A stretch of DNA of 64,000 nt from JAFGLZ01 sp964622545 (GCA_964622545.1 CAZUQM010000001.1:310001-374000); one strand, 5' to 3'; counted from the first letter of the stretch, positions 1 to 8,923 are shown. Translations and numbers: made by a program. Notes: generated from the sequence alone by a model not told the origin.

Positions 1-1
1 C

Positions 2-1090
2 CACCGCGATTTCGTGCGCGACAAGCAACGCCCCATCGACCCGGCCTCGGTCAAGCCGCCGCCCTATTATCCGGACCATCCCGTCACCCGCCGCGACTGG
101 GCCGACTACCTCGAATCGCTCCAGGTCCTCGATCGGCAGATCGGCAAGGTCCTCCAGCGGCTCGAGGACGAAGGCCTCGCCGACAACACGATCGTCGTCT
201 ACTTCGGCGATCACGGCAGGCCCCACGTCCGCGGAAAGCAGTGGCTGTACGAGGGCGGCATCCGCGTGCCGCTGATCATCCGCTGGCCCGGACGCGTCAA
301 GCAAAACGCAGTGTGCGACGACCTCGTGAGCCTCATCGACCTGGCGCCGACGTGCATGGACGCCGTCGGCATCAAGCCGCCAGACCACCTCCAGGGCAAC
401 ATCGTCCTCGGACCGCGCGCCGAGCAGCGCGACGTCGTCTTCGCCGCCCGCGACCGCTGCGACGAAACCGTCGACCGGATCCGATGCGTCCGCTCCAAGC
501 GATGGAAGTACATCCGCAACGTCCATCCCGACCGTCCGTACACCCAGTTCAACGCCTACAAATTCCGCCAGTATCCCGTGCTCACGCTGCTGAAGGTCCT
601 GCACCAACGCGGCGAGCTCACCCCCGCGCAGGCGCGCTTCATGGCGCCGAGACGACCCGACGAGGAACTCTACGACATGATGAACGACCCGCACGAGCTG
701 AAGAACCTCGTCGACCGCGCCGACGCCCAACCCGCACTCCAGAGACTCCGCGAGGCGCTCGACCGGTGGATCAAAAAAACCGGCGACCAAGGCGCCACAC
801 CCGAGCCCGAGCACACGCTGGCCAAGATGCGTAATCGGGCCGAACAGCGCAAGGCCCAGGCCCTCGAGCGCCGAGGCCTGCCCGCGGACGTCACGCCCGA
901 GCGCTACCTCCAGTACTGGGAGAAAAGGCTCCTTGACGGCGTGCCACGAAAGCGGTGTGAGACCGTCGATTCACCCCTGGAGACCGCCCAATCCGGGCCC
1001 TGCCCCCGAGGCGCCCCGAAACGTTTCGCTACTTTTGTCCAGAAAACCCTTGATGCGGCTGCGGGGAGTGCTCATAATTTGCCGAAGTAG
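2..1090 (+). CDS. Sulfatase, C-terminal part (5' end outside window)
   Basis: Seen: an open frame from the window edge to a TAG. It carries the distal half of a type I sulfatase: a YFGDHG motif, then KQWLYEGGIRVPLIIRWPG, the usual metal/substrate lysine segment, and a C-terminal subdomain with ELYDMMNDPHELKNL. Known: these enzymes hydrolyse sulfate esters of polysaccharides, often in the periplasm, using a formylglycine made from Cys or Ser in a C/S-x-P-x-R motif. That motif, any signal peptide and the true start lie upstream of the window. The last 100 residues are basic and low in predicted structure. Substrate cannot be named. A promoter for the next gene lies inside the last codons. Confidence 0.9.
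   Translation, partial: HRDFVRDKQRPIDPASVKPPPYYPDHPVTRRDWADYLESLQVLDRQIGKVLQRLEDEGLADNTIVVYFGDHGRPHVRGKQWLYEGGIRVPLIIRWPGRVKQNAVCDDLVSLIDLAPTCMDAVGIKPPDHLQGNIVLGPRAEQRDVVFAARDRCDETVDRIRCVRSKRWKYIRNVHPDRPYTQFNAYKFRQYPVLTLLKVLHQRGELTPAQARFMAPRRPDEELYDMMNDPHELKNLVDRADAQPALQRLREALDRWIKKTGDQGATPEPEHTLAKMRNRAEQRKAQALERRGLPADVTPERYLQYWEKRLLDGVPRKRCETVDSPLETAQSGPCPRGAPKRFATFVQKTLDAAAGSAHNLPK
1050..1078 (+). promoter_or_regulatory. Sigma70-like promoter for the small secreted peptide gene
   Basis: TTGATG and CATAAT are separated by exactly 17 nt. The site overlaps the end of the sulfatase reading frame and lies about 90 nt before the ATG at 1171, so the small downstream gene can be transcribed independently. 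No transcript data; pattern only. Confidence 0.5.
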
Positions 1091-1170
1091 ATGAGAAGGG
1101 CGCGGCAGTGGGCCTCGTCCAGCTTCCATAGCTTCAGTGTTTCCAGGCCTGTTGTGGAGGAGAGGTTCAG

Positions 1171-1323
1171 ATGAAGAAGGCATTGTTCGCTCTTTGCGCG
1201 ACCCTGATTACGGCCACCCAGTTCGGTTGCAGCGGTGGCTGGAAGATCGCTCACGACGTGTTCGCACACATCGTCGGAGTGGCGTCGATTCTCGACATCT
1301 TCAACATCATCGGCGGCGCCTAG
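1171..1323 (+). CDS. Small secreted or lipoprotein-like peptide, 50 aa
   Basis: Seen: ATG preceded by GGAGGAGAGG at good spacing. The protein begins MKKALFALCATLITATQFGC, a lysine-lysine N-terminus, hydrophobic core and a cysteine at residue 20 after QFG, a weak lipobox. The mature part is about 30 residues and hydrophobic (HIVGVASILDIFNIIGG). The gene has its own promoter and is followed by a hairpin, so it looks like a real single-gene unit. No family recognised. It could be a small envelope lipoprotein or an amphipathic exported peptide; either is inference. Confidence 0.6.
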   Translation: MKKALFALCATLITATQFGCSGGWKIAHDVFAHIVGVASILDIFNIIGGA

Positions 1324-1390
1324 TCGCCACCAGACAAACCAACCGGGGCTAGCATAACCTGCCGCCCTGCGTTGGACCGACGACAAGCAA

Positions 1391-1424
1391 GGCCAGGGGC
1401 GTAGTTTCTATTGCGCCTCTGGCC
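1391..1424 (+). terminator. Hairpin after the small secreted gene
   Basis: An 11-bp stem with one G-U pair (GGCCAGGGGCG against CGCCTCTGGCC) closes a loop of about 12 nt and is followed by TTCTGT. The stem is strong but the T run is poor, so it may be a terminator or an mRNA 3' stabiliser. Confidence 0.5.
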
Positions 1425-1522
1425 TTCTGTCCGTTATTGAGACCCACATCACCACTCGTCGCCCGGGCACGGCCCCAGAGCGACTTTGCAGCACCCATCA
1501 CGCCCCGGCGGAGCTACACGCG

Positions 1523-2008
1523 ATGATCAACCTGACGCCCGAACAGATCGCCGAGTACTTCCACCGCAGCTACACCGCCGTCGACGGCCTGTGGTTCGTC
1601 AAGGTCGAAGAACGAGAAGATTTCGAGACGGCCCTCGACCTCGACGAGGGCGTCTGGGAGATCATGCCCAAGATACAGGCCCGAAAGCTGAAACAACTCA
1701 CGGGGCTGACCGAAGGACTCGACGCGCTGTGCGAATGCCTGTCCACCAAGCTCGCCATCGAGGGCTTCGAGTTCACCGTCGAGAAGGCCACCGACGGCCG
1801 GTCGTTCGACCTCATCCTCTCAAACTGCCCGTGGCACGAGCTGCTCAAGAAAGCCGGCAGAGAGCACCTCAGCGAGCCCATCGGCAACCGCATCTGCCAG
1901 GTCGAATACGCCGCATGGGCCGCCGAGTTCGGTGCCGACATCCTCTACCAGAGACGCAACGGCCTCTGTCGAGGCTCCGCGACCTGCACGCTCCGCTTTG
2001 CGACCTGA
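1523..2008 (+). CDS. Small soluble protein, DUF6125-like, 161 aa
   Basis: Seen: ATG with GGCGGAG upstream. The protein has no signal peptide and contains AVDGLWFVKVEE, ALDLDEGVWEIMPKIQARKLKQL and a C-terminal CRGSATC. This pattern resembles small proteins grouped as DUF6125 (related to the L-2-amino-thiazoline-4-carboxylate hydrolase-like proteins) in archaea and anaerobic bacteria; the match is from memory and is weak. Role unknown. The gene ends 24 nt before the first of two tandem MITE-like repeats, so its natural terminator may have been displaced. Confidence 0.7.
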   Translation: MINLTPEQIAEYFHRSYTAVDGLWFVKVEEREDFETALDLDEGVWEIMPKIQARKLKQLTGLTEGLDALCECLSTKLAIEGFEFTVEKATDGRSFDLILSNCPWHELLKKAGREHLSEPIGNRICQVEYAAWAAEFGADILYQRRNGLCRGSATCTLRFAT

Positions 2009-2032
2009 CCCGCTTGCCGCTCCGACGAGCCC

Positions 2033-2248
2033 CTAGTGGTCCAACACAATTGAATCTGTCGGTTGCCCGGCTTCGGGCCAACGTCGGAGACGCTCCCACG
2101 TCGGATCGATGCCGCGCCGGAGACGCGACCGTGAGGGAGCGTTGCTGTTCGAGCGATCCAACAACACAGCTCCCTGACGGTCGCTGCTCTGATAAGCGTC
2201 TCGCCCTCCTGATCGGAACCCATAGAAACAAGTGTGGTCGGGTACTAG
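2033..2248 (+). repeat. MITE-like hairpin repeat, copy 1
   Basis: A 216-bp unit starting and ending in CTAG with imperfect terminal inverted repeats (CTAGTGGTCCAACACAATTG against CTAGTACCCGACCACACTTG reading in from the other end, 14 of 20 identical). Inside is a long stem, GCGACCGTGAGGGAGC with a near-perfect complement. It shares its CTAG with the next copy, giving a head-to-tail tandem. No coding capacity is apparent. Confidence 0.8.
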
Positions 2249-2459
2249 TGGTCCAACACAATTGAATCTGTCGGTTGCCCGGCTTCGGGCCAACGTCGGA
2301 GACGCTCCCACGTCGGATCGATGCCGCGCCGGAGACGCGACCGTGAGGGAGCGTTGCTGTTCGAGCGATCCAACAACACAGCTCCCTCACGGTCGCTGCT
2401 CTGAGTGGCGTCTCGCCCCCCGATAGGAGCCCACAAAGACAGGTGTGGTCAGGTACTAA
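2245..2459 (+). repeat. MITE-like hairpin repeat, copy 2
   Basis: A second unit in direct tandem, highly similar to copy 1. Its central stem is a perfect 16-bp inverted repeat (GCGACCGTGAGGGAGC / GCTCCCTCACGGTCGC), with an inner GTTG/CAAC stem. The outer end reads CTAAG, so the last base is altered relative to CTAG. Read on the minus strand this end supplies the TAG stop of the YdjY gene. Confidence 0.8.
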
Positions 2460-3745
2460 GGCCCGTCCGGACGCGCAGCCGCCTCGTGCTCGGAGGAGCC
2501 CTCGCCGCCGCTTCCCGTGGCCTTCGACGGTCGCGTCGACGCCCCCGCCAGCTCGCTCAAACCTTGCCGCAATCGCGCCACGTAGTCCGCTACCGCCGTG
2601 ACGCGCCGCTCCAGGGCGGTCTGCCGCGAGCTCAACTGCGTCGTCAACCGCCGATGCTCGTCAGCGGCCGACTCCAGCAGCGATCGCTGCAACGGAAGCT
2701 GGTCCCGTAGAAACGCCCGGCCGGCCCGCGGATCATCCTTCGGAAACGCCGATGCCGGACGCCGCCTCACCCGGACCCGTCCGTCATCCACACCCAACCC
2801 CTTCAGCCGCGCCTTCAGCCGCTCGACGTCCGCCTGCAGCGCGGTGGCCGCCACGTCCACCTCGACCTCCCCACGCGGCGATTCCTCCACATACCGCTCC
2901 ACCAGCTCGGCAAGCCCGGACTCGTCGAGCCGTTCGCTCCGCCCGAACAGCCGCCCGAAACGGTCCATGATCAACCGCAGCCGCGCCCCGCGCACGATCA
3001 CCGTGCACGGCGTGTCCAAGGGCGGAATCGCATCGGGCCGCGCCTCGATCCAGAGCTGCGAATAGTCGCGCGGATGATGGGTCGACAGCGTCACGATCGA
3101 TCCGGCGAAATCCACCGTCGTGATCACCGTCCCGTCCTCGTCGGCCAGAATGCCGCCCTCGACCCGCGGCGCCGATCCCGAGAAGACCCACGGCAGCGGA
3201 TCGAGCGGCTCATCCGGCTTGTCGATCAGCCGCATCCACGCACACGCGCGGACCTCGCGACGCTTGCCGCCCGCCTTCCACCGCACCCACACCTCGACGG
3301 CCTGCCCCGACGCGGGGATCACCGTCTCGTTTGCAACGTCGTACCGCGCGGGCCGGCCCGGCTCGAGCCCGATCAGGCCCAGCGCCTGAAACACGTGCAG
3401 AGGCCGGGCGCCGAGCAGCACGATGCTCTCGTGCGTCTTGTCCCCGCCGTACAGGTCCGTCGAGCAGGCGAACAGCTCGAGCGGCCCCTCACGCAGCGCG
3501 ATCTTGCCGGCCAGCTCCGCCTGCCGCTCGCCCCAGTTGATCACCACGCCACGCTGAAAGGCCACCGTGCGGCCACCGCCGGCAGGCCGGCTCACGGCCT
3601 GGCGCCGCGTCGGCTGCGTCGATCCGCCGGCCGGGGCCGAATTCGCCTCGGCCCCCAAGGCCCCAACACCCGACAAACCCACCATCACCACAACCACGTA
3701 CCCTACCGACCTCACGACGGGACCTCCGATCCGCTGAAACCTCAT
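2456..3745 (-). CDS. YdjY-domain exported protein with C-terminal coiled coil, 429 aa
   Basis: Seen: a hydrophobic N-terminal segment (residues 10-32, signal peptide or anchor), a Ser/Thr/Gly linker, then a region from about residue 65 with INWGERQAELAGKIALREGPLELFACS and ARPLHVFQALGLIGLEPG, typical of planctomycete YdjY-domain proteins. Around residues 250-330 is a stretch (VERYVEESPRGEVEVDVAAT) that looks like an ExbD/TolR-type fold, followed by an Arg/Glu/Gln coiled coil. Role unknown; an envelope protein is inferred. It lies downstream of the secretin gene on the same strand but behind a strong terminator. The TAG stop is inside the MITE end, so the original C-terminus may have been changed by insertion. 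Confidence 0.75.
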   Translation of the reverse strand: MRFQRIGGPVVRSVGYVVVVMVGLSGVGALGAEANSAPAGGSTQPTRRQAVSRPAGGGRTVAFQRGVVINWGERQAELAGKIALREGPLELFACSTDLYGGDKTHESIVLLGARPLHVFQALGLIGLEPGRPARYDVANETVIPASGQAVEVWVRWKAGGKRREVRACAWMRLIDKPDEPLDPLPWVFSGSAPRVEGGILADEDGTVITTVDFAGSIVTLSTHHPRDYSQLWIEARPDAIPPLDTPCTVIVRGARLRLIMDRFGRLFGRSERLDESGLAELVERYVEESPRGEVEVDVAATALQADVERLKARLKGLGVDDGRVRVRRRPASAFPKDDPRAGRAFLRDQLPLQRSLLESAADEHRRLTTQLSSRQTALERRVTAVADYVARLRQGLSELAGASTRPSKATGSGGEGSSEHEAAARPDGP

Positions 3746-3801
3746 ACCCCGGCCGATTCTACCGCGCCCAAGCCGACCCTCCAGAGCTCAACCCACACCA
3801 T

Positions 3802-3841
3802 GAGAAAGGCCGCCTCGATGGGGTCTCCACCGAAGCGGCCT
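3802..3841 (-). terminator. Rho-independent terminator of the secretin gene
   Basis: On the minus strand an approximately 15-bp stem with two G-U pairs (AGGCCGCTTCGGTGG against its complement) and a 4-5 nt loop is followed by TTTCTC. It sits about 43 nt past the secretin stop codon. Confidence 0.75.
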
Positions 3842-3883
3842 GGTCGTCTTCGTTGCTTGAACCGAGAGCGCGTCCCGGTCTCG

Positions 3884-6800
3884 CTACTCCTCCGCCGAGG
3901 CGAAGCCCGGATAGGCCTCGTCCTCCGCCTCCTTCTGGATGATGATCTCGGGCTTGACCATGATCAGCAGCGTCTGCTCGTCCTTCACCATCGAGCGGTT
4001 GCTGAACGCCCGCTTCAAGATCGGCACCTTGTTGAGCACGGGCACCCCCGCCTCGACCTCCACCTCGCCGCCCAGCTTCAGACCGCCGATCAGCAACGTC
4101 CCGCCGTCCGGAACCGTCGCCGTCGTCAGCACGCTGGTCTCACGCGTACGCGGGAGCTGGATGTTGCCGACGCTCAGCGGGCCGGCCTCCAGACCGCCCT
4201 GCTGCACGCCGAACGTCTCGATGGCCGTGATCTCCGACGTCGTCGGCTGCAGCACCATCGTCACGTAGCGCCGATCCGGCGACACCGTCGCCGTCACCGT
4301 CAGCGTCCGACCCTGGCTGATCTCCTCGACCTGCGGTGTGTAGCCGACCGCGCCCTGGCCGCCGACCGATCCGCCCGCCGTCTCGGCCTCGATGCTGGCC
4401 ACGTAGTTCTGAATCTCCTCGACGAAGATCAGGCCACCGCGACCGTTCGGAATGACGATCCGCGGGGCCTGCATGAAGCTGCTCCGCCGATCCGCCTGCG
4501 TGGCGCGGATCAGGAAGTCCACCTGAATGTTGTCCAAGAAGGTCCCGGCGATGCTGATCGCGTCGCCGATGCCGCCGCCGCCCAGACTGCCCGGCACGCC
4601 GGTCGCCTGAGGGGCCGTCAGAGCCAACGAGCTCTGGCCAACCGAGATCGGCGTCCACTGGCTCGAGTGCGGCGCGACCGTGCCCGTCCTGGGCACCAGC
4701 CCCGCGGCCTGCCACGGCTGGTCGGGCGTCACCTGGCTCATGGCAAGCCCGCCCGTGGCCGGGACGGCCGGGATGAAGCCCAGCTGGCTGTTCTGACGCG
4801 GCACCAGAACCAGGCCGCCGCTCGACGGGTCGACCAACCGCTGCCCGCCCGTCGTGGCGTAGTCGTAGCCCGCGTTGCCCGCGTTCAGGATCACGTCCAG
4901 ATCCAGACCGATCTCCTCGAGGAAGTTGTTGCTGATGCTGATGAACCGGGCCTCGATCGCGACCTGGATCGACATCTCCGTCCGCAGGTCACGCAACAAC
5001 TGGGCCAGTTCGCGGTGCGCCTTGGGCGTGTGATGCACGATCAACCGGCCCAGAGGATAGTACACGATCGAGCCGATCTCCTCGTCCTCTTCGTCCTCAC
5101 GCCACGTGCCCGGCTCCACCGTGTCCTTGATGATGTCGATCAGCTCATAGGCCATGTCGTACGGATCGCGCTGGTACCCGCCGCCGCCGTAGCCGCCGCC
5201 ACCGCCATAGCCGCCGCCGCCGTAGCCGCCGCCACCGCCATAGCCGCCACGACTGCCGCCGCCATAGCCGCCTCGACCGCCCCCGCCAATGCTGCCGCCC
5301 CGACGACTCCCGCCGCCATAGCTACCGCCTCGACGGCTGCTGCCGCCCCGACTGCCGCCGTAGCCGCCGCTACGACCGCCGCCGTAACCGCCGCTTCGAC
5401 CACCGAACCCCCCACCGCCGCCGTAGCCGCCGCCCCCGAAGCCGCCGCCACCGCCATAGCCGCCGCCGCCCATCATCCCCCCGCCCTGACCGAAGTCCGG
5501 CACGTCCTGCAACAGATCCTTCACATCATAGACCTTTCGAACCAGCGTCCGGTCGAGCCGCTTCTTGCGATCGAGGTCCTCCTGCGTCGAGATCACGATC
5601 TTGCCGCGGTCGGTCAAGTAGCCGACCTGTCCCGGCTCAATGGCCACACCCTCCAACACGGCCTCCAGGATGTCCGCGAGCTGGACGTTCGTCAGCCGGT
5701 CGACCGTGACCTCGGAATCCCGTGTCACGTCCACCAACTCCAGCGCCCGCCACCGCACATCGATGGTGACACCGTACTGTTCCCGTATGAATTCGATGAC
5801 CTCGCCGAACGGCAGCCCCTCGATCTCCTCGAAGTCCTCCGGCAAGCCTTCCAGGGCGAGCTGGAGCTGGGCCTCGAGCTGCTTGATCCGCCGCTTCACC
5901 TCTTCACGACGCTCCCTGATCTCCTCGGGCTCGCCCTCCTCCTCCTCCAGGGTCCCTTCCACCGCGAACTGCTCCCGCTGGACCGTCAACTCGCGCCAGT
6001 CCTTCGGGAAGCGCATCAGCTTGTCCGCCCACGGAATCATGTCCTCGCGGACGTCCATGATGCTCCGGGCAACCTGACGGCGACGCTCCTCCTCCGACTC
6101 CCGCTGACTGCGGTAGTCCACCAACGCCTCCAGGTCCTCTCGCATGAACTTCGCCCGCTCCATCTGCGGCTCGATAACCAGAACCTGCTTGAGGACCTCG
6201 ACGGCCTCGCTGAAGCGCTTCTCCGCCCGGAGCTTCAACGCCTGGCTCATCAGCAGGTCGATCTTCCGTTGCTTGGCCTGCTCGATCTCTTGGCGACGCT
6301 GCTGCTGAATCCGCTCGACCTCTTCCATCGCCTGGCGGACCTGGATCTGCTCGTACTCCCGCTCCCGCTCGTCGATGAAACGCGCCAACTCCTCCGCCCG
6401 ACGCTTCAACGCTTCATACAACTCCGGCGGCTCGGCGTTCGCGCGGTTCGCCTCGATCGCCTGACGCGCGAACTCGAGCTGCTTCCGCGCATCGTCGAAC
6501 CGATGCTGCTCCACGTCCTCCAACAGCTTCCGCTCGGCCTGACGGAACTGCGTCTCGGCCTGCTGCCACAAAATCGCCTTCCGCTGACGGATCTTGTCCA
6601 CCAGCGTCGTCGGCTCGTCGATCGCCTGGAACTGAGCTACCCGGTCAAGACCCTCCTTGGCCTCCGGCAGGCCCGGGACCAGCTTCAGCGCCTCGTTGAA
6701 GTGCGCGGCCGCCTTGTCCGGATCCCCGGCGGCCAACGCCACCTTGCCCGCCTCCACCAGCTCCATCGCCTGGACCCGGTCCTCCTCCGTCGGCGCCTTG

Positions 6801-8242
6801 GCCGGCGCGGGCGCCTTGGCCGCGACCGTCGTCTCGGTCTTCACCTCGGCCACCAGCTCGGCCTCTGGAAGCAGCTCGATCAAGCCTTCCACCGGCTCGT
6901 CCCGCTCCGCCGTCAGCGTCTCGACCGGCCGGTCGGACGCAGGCGCCTCGGCCACGTCCTGGTAGGCCTCGGGGTTCTCCATGTACGCCAGCAGCTCGGC
7001 CGTCGGCTCAGGACCAAACGGCTCGTCGGACTCCTCCGTCGCCGCAACCGTATCCCTGTCGTCGCCCGATCCGCTCGGTAGGAAGGGCACGAGGACATCG
7101 TCATCCGCCGAGGCCTCGTCCCCCTCGGTCGCTTCCGACTCGGCCGTCGCCACCGTCCTCTGCGGCATCGACGCCTCGGATGACTCCGAACCGACCGCCT
7201 CGGCCGGAACGGGCTCCGGCGCCGTCCGGTTGACGGGCGCCTGCGAAGCCAGCGACTGCGGACTGATCAGCTGAAGCTGGACCCCCTCGGAGGCCCCGCT
7301 CTCCTTCTCGGCCGGCGGCCTCACCGTCGTTTCGTCCGAGACCGCGTCCTTCTGCATCGCCGGCTTGGCCTCGGCGTCGTCCGTGGCCGGATGACCCGAT
7401 TCGGCCTCACCCGGCAACGCGGCTTGTGCCACCGCGACCCTCTCGGGCTCGGCCTTCTCTTCTCGCGCGGCCTCCTGCTCACCGGCCCCCGGGGACGTCA
7501 ACCTGTTCAGATCGATGACCGGCAGCGACACCTGCTTCGATTCTGGCAGCGGCGGCGGCTCGGCCATGGCCTGCCCGAAGGAGTTCGGCTTCTCGGCCCA
7601 GGCCTCTCGGGAGACCTGCTGAGCGGAAACGCTCTGACGGGGTTCCTCGGAGGGCGCGATCGCCACGGGTTCGAGGGTCTTCTCGGGCTTGGCCGGCATC
7701 GCGACCTTTTCGGTTCGGCTGGCCTCATCGGCCTTGTCCGGTGACTTCGTGCTCGCGGCGACCTTCTTGGCTTCGGGCCGCGCGGGCTTCTCGGCTCGCG
7801 GCTTGGCCGGCGCCGGCGGCTTGACCTTGCCGGTCTTGATGTCCTGAAGGCCTTTGGCCGCGCTCTCCTTCAGGTCGGCGCCCGCATAGGGGTTCTTCAT
7901 CACGGCCTCATAGCTGCGTTTGGCCGATGCCAGATGACCCCGTTCGATCGCCCGGCGCGCCTCGCCCAACTGCCGTTTGGCCTTGGCCAGTTGGTGTTGG
8001 GCGATGCTCGCCTCGGTGATGTACTTGTTACGCGACTTGCGGTCGGCATCGGACAGGTCCTCAACTTCCAGCGACATGAGCACCTGTCGAGCCCGGGCGT
8101 ACTCCCCGAGCTGGAACAGACGGATGCCTTCCCGGAGCTGATCTTCTGACGGCCCGGCCGCAACCTGAGACGGATAAGACAACAACATCGTCGTGGTCGC
8201 TGCCGCCATGACCAGCAGGCGTTTTGTGCGTGCCGACCTCAA
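3884..8242 (-). CDS. Giant secretin (type II/IV pilus GspD/PilQ family), about 1452 aa
   Basis: Known: secretins form outer-membrane multimeric channels for pili or secreted proteins. Seen: the C-terminal secretin domain (about residues 1035-1445) contains IEARFISISNNFLEEIGLDL, VTATVSPDRRYVTMVLQP and LTTATVPDGGTLLIGGL. Before it are a STN/N0-like domain (about 795-885), TPR-like segments (about 485-540 and 670-705), a long Glu/Arg/Gln coiled coil, and an N-terminal 450-residue Ala/Glu/Pro-rich, probably disordered region. A Gly-Tyr low-complexity insert sits at about 918-1022. Start: I chose TTG at 8242 because AAGGAGGTAGG precedes it and it opens a clean signal peptide (RSARTKRLLVMAAATTTMLL...); an upstream ATG at 8365 has no ribosome site. 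Twice the usual secretin length. Confidence 0.85.
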   Translation of the reverse strand: MRSARTKRLLVMAAATTTMLLSYPSQVAAGPSEDQLREGIRLFQLGEYARARQVLMSLEVEDLSDADRKSRNKYITEASIAQHQLAKAKRQLGEARRAIERGHLASAKRSYEAVMKNPYAGADLKESAAKGLQDIKTGKVKPPAPAKPRAEKPARPEAKKVAASTKSPDKADEASRTEKVAMPAKPEKTLEPVAIAPSEEPRQSVSAQQVSREAWAEKPNSFGQAMAEPPPLPESKQVSLPVIDLNRLTSPGAGEQEAAREEKAEPERVAVAQAALPGEAESGHPATDDAEAKPAMQKDAVSDETTVRPPAEKESGASEGVQLQLISPQSLASQAPVNRTAPEPVPAEAVGSESSEASMPQRTVATAESEATEGDEASADDDVLVPFLPSGSGDDRDTVAATEESDEPFGPEPTAELLAYMENPEAYQDVAEAPASDRPVETLTAERDEPVEGLIELLPEAELVAEVKTETTVAAKAPAPAKAPTEEDRVQAMELVEAGKVALAAGDPDKAAAHFNEALKLVPGLPEAKEGLDRVAQFQAIDEPTTLVDKIRQRKAILWQQAETQFRQAERKLLEDVEQHRFDDARKQLEFARQAIEANRANAEPPELYEALKRRAEELARFIDEREREYEQIQVRQAMEEVERIQQQRRQEIEQAKQRKIDLLMSQALKLRAEKRFSEAVEVLKQVLVIEPQMERAKFMREDLEALVDYRSQRESEEERRRQVARSIMDVREDMIPWADKLMRFPKDWRELTVQREQFAVEGTLEEEEGEPEEIRERREEVKRRIKQLEAQLQLALEGLPEDFEEIEGLPFGEVIEFIREQYGVTIDVRWRALELVDVTRDSEVTVDRLTNVQLADILEAVLEGVAIEPGQVGYLTDRGKIVISTQEDLDRKKRLDRTLVRKVYDVKDLLQDVPDFGQGGGMMGGGGYGGGGGFGGGGYGGGGGFGGRSGGYGGGRSGGYGGSRGGSSRRGGSYGGGSRRGGSIGGGGRGGYGGGSRGGYGGGGGYGGGGYGGGGGYGGGGYQRDPYDMAYELIDIIKDTVEPGTWREDEEDEEIGSIVYYPLGRLIVHHTPKAHRELAQLLRDLRTEMSIQVAIEARFISISNNFLEEIGLDLDVILNAGNAGYDYATTGGQRLVDPSSGGLVLVPRQNSQLGFIPAVPATGGLAMSQVTPDQPWQAAGLVPRTGTVAPHSSQWTPISVGQSSLALTAPQATGVPGSLGGGGIGDAISIAGTFLDNIQVDFLIRATQADRRSSFMQAPRIVIPNGRGGLIFVEEIQNYVASIEAETAGGSVGGQGAVGYTPQVEEISQGRTLTVTATVSPDRRYVTMVLQPTTSEITAIETFGVQQGGLEAGPLSVGNIQLPRTRETSVLTTATVPDGGTLLIGGLKLGGEVEVEAGVPVLNKVPILKRAFSNRSMVKDEQTLLIMVKPEIIIQKEAEDEAYPGFASAEE
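5176..5489 (-). repeat. Low-complexity Gly-Tyr coding repeat inside the secretin
   Basis: About 310 bp of GGN and TAT/TAC codons encode blocks such as GGGGYGGGGY, RSGGYGGG and SRRGGS. It lies between the N-domain and the secretin core. Such tracts are prone to slippage. No CRISPR-like spacer structure. Confidence 0.85.
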
Positions 8243-8534
8243 GGTCCTACCTCCTTGTACGCGGGCATCGTGCCCTGGCCCGAAACGCTTTCCACCGCGC
8301 CTCAAGCCCCGTCGGAGCGGATTACCTCGCCCATGCCGGTCCGCCGAACCTGATCCAATCCTCACTCAGGCCCGAGCGAAACCCGGTCCCCCATCGTCCT
8401 GCAACGGGCCTCCAAGGCCCCCCTTCTCGACGGAGTCTCACCGCGTCGCCGAGAAAAGCGCTTGGAGCGGCTACCACCGAGGGTAATCCGTCTATCCGCA
8501 TGAACCCCTCTTCCATGAAGGGACTGCTCACATC

Positions 8535-8562
8535 GTTATAGATCTTAGTCTTTGTACACCAA
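8535..8562 (-). promoter_or_regulatory. Candidate promoter for the secretin gene
   Basis: On the minus strand TTGGTG is followed after 16 nt by TATAAC, in a locally AT-rich stretch. It would give a leader of nearly 300 nt before the TTG start. Separate transcription fits the terminator found just upstream. Pattern only. Confidence 0.35.
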
Positions 8563-8896
8563 ACCGTTACACGTTTCTGGCCGCCGCGCAGACCCCAGGC
8601 GACCACAGACCGCGTTATAAGACCTTGAGTCTTATCGGCACTTGCTCAAATCGCTCTACACAAAAGGTTTCGCGCAAGTCCGGAAAATTATCGGGCCCTG
8701 GGACCGGTCCCCCATTCCCGCAAAACCGATCAGCAGGACTTGATCAACCAGGCCATCAAAATCCGCCCGCGCCGACCGATCATCAAGCCTTGCGGCCGAC
8801 GACACCGCCGCCCGGACCCGCACGCCGGCCCGGCACGGAAACCACGCAACCGTCAGTAAGGAAGGGAACGTTACAGCGGACTTTCATTCGAGGAAG

Positions 8897-8923
8897 GAGA
8901 AAGGCCTCGGCCGCCCGAAGGCC
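8897..8923 (-). terminator. Terminator of the pilM operon
   Basis: On the minus strand GGCCTTCGG and CCGAGGCC pair over 8 bp with a one-base bulge and a GCGG loop, followed by TTTCTCC. It is close behind the stop of the last operon gene. Confidence 0.6.

Noticed and set aside
1945..2436. Several frames within the MITE-like repeats
   Set aside because: They repeat with the DNA repeat, lack starts with ribosome sites and code for Arg/Ser-rich nonsense.
5160..5490. Regular short repeats that might be a CRISPR array
   Set aside because: The period is 9-15 bp of Gly and Tyr codons in frame with the secretin; there are no spacers of uniform length.
3074..7081. Very long open frame (1335 codons) on the plus strand
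   Set aside because: It is antisense to the secretin, rich in Arg/Leu/His with no domain, and arises from GC-rich codon bias of the real gene.
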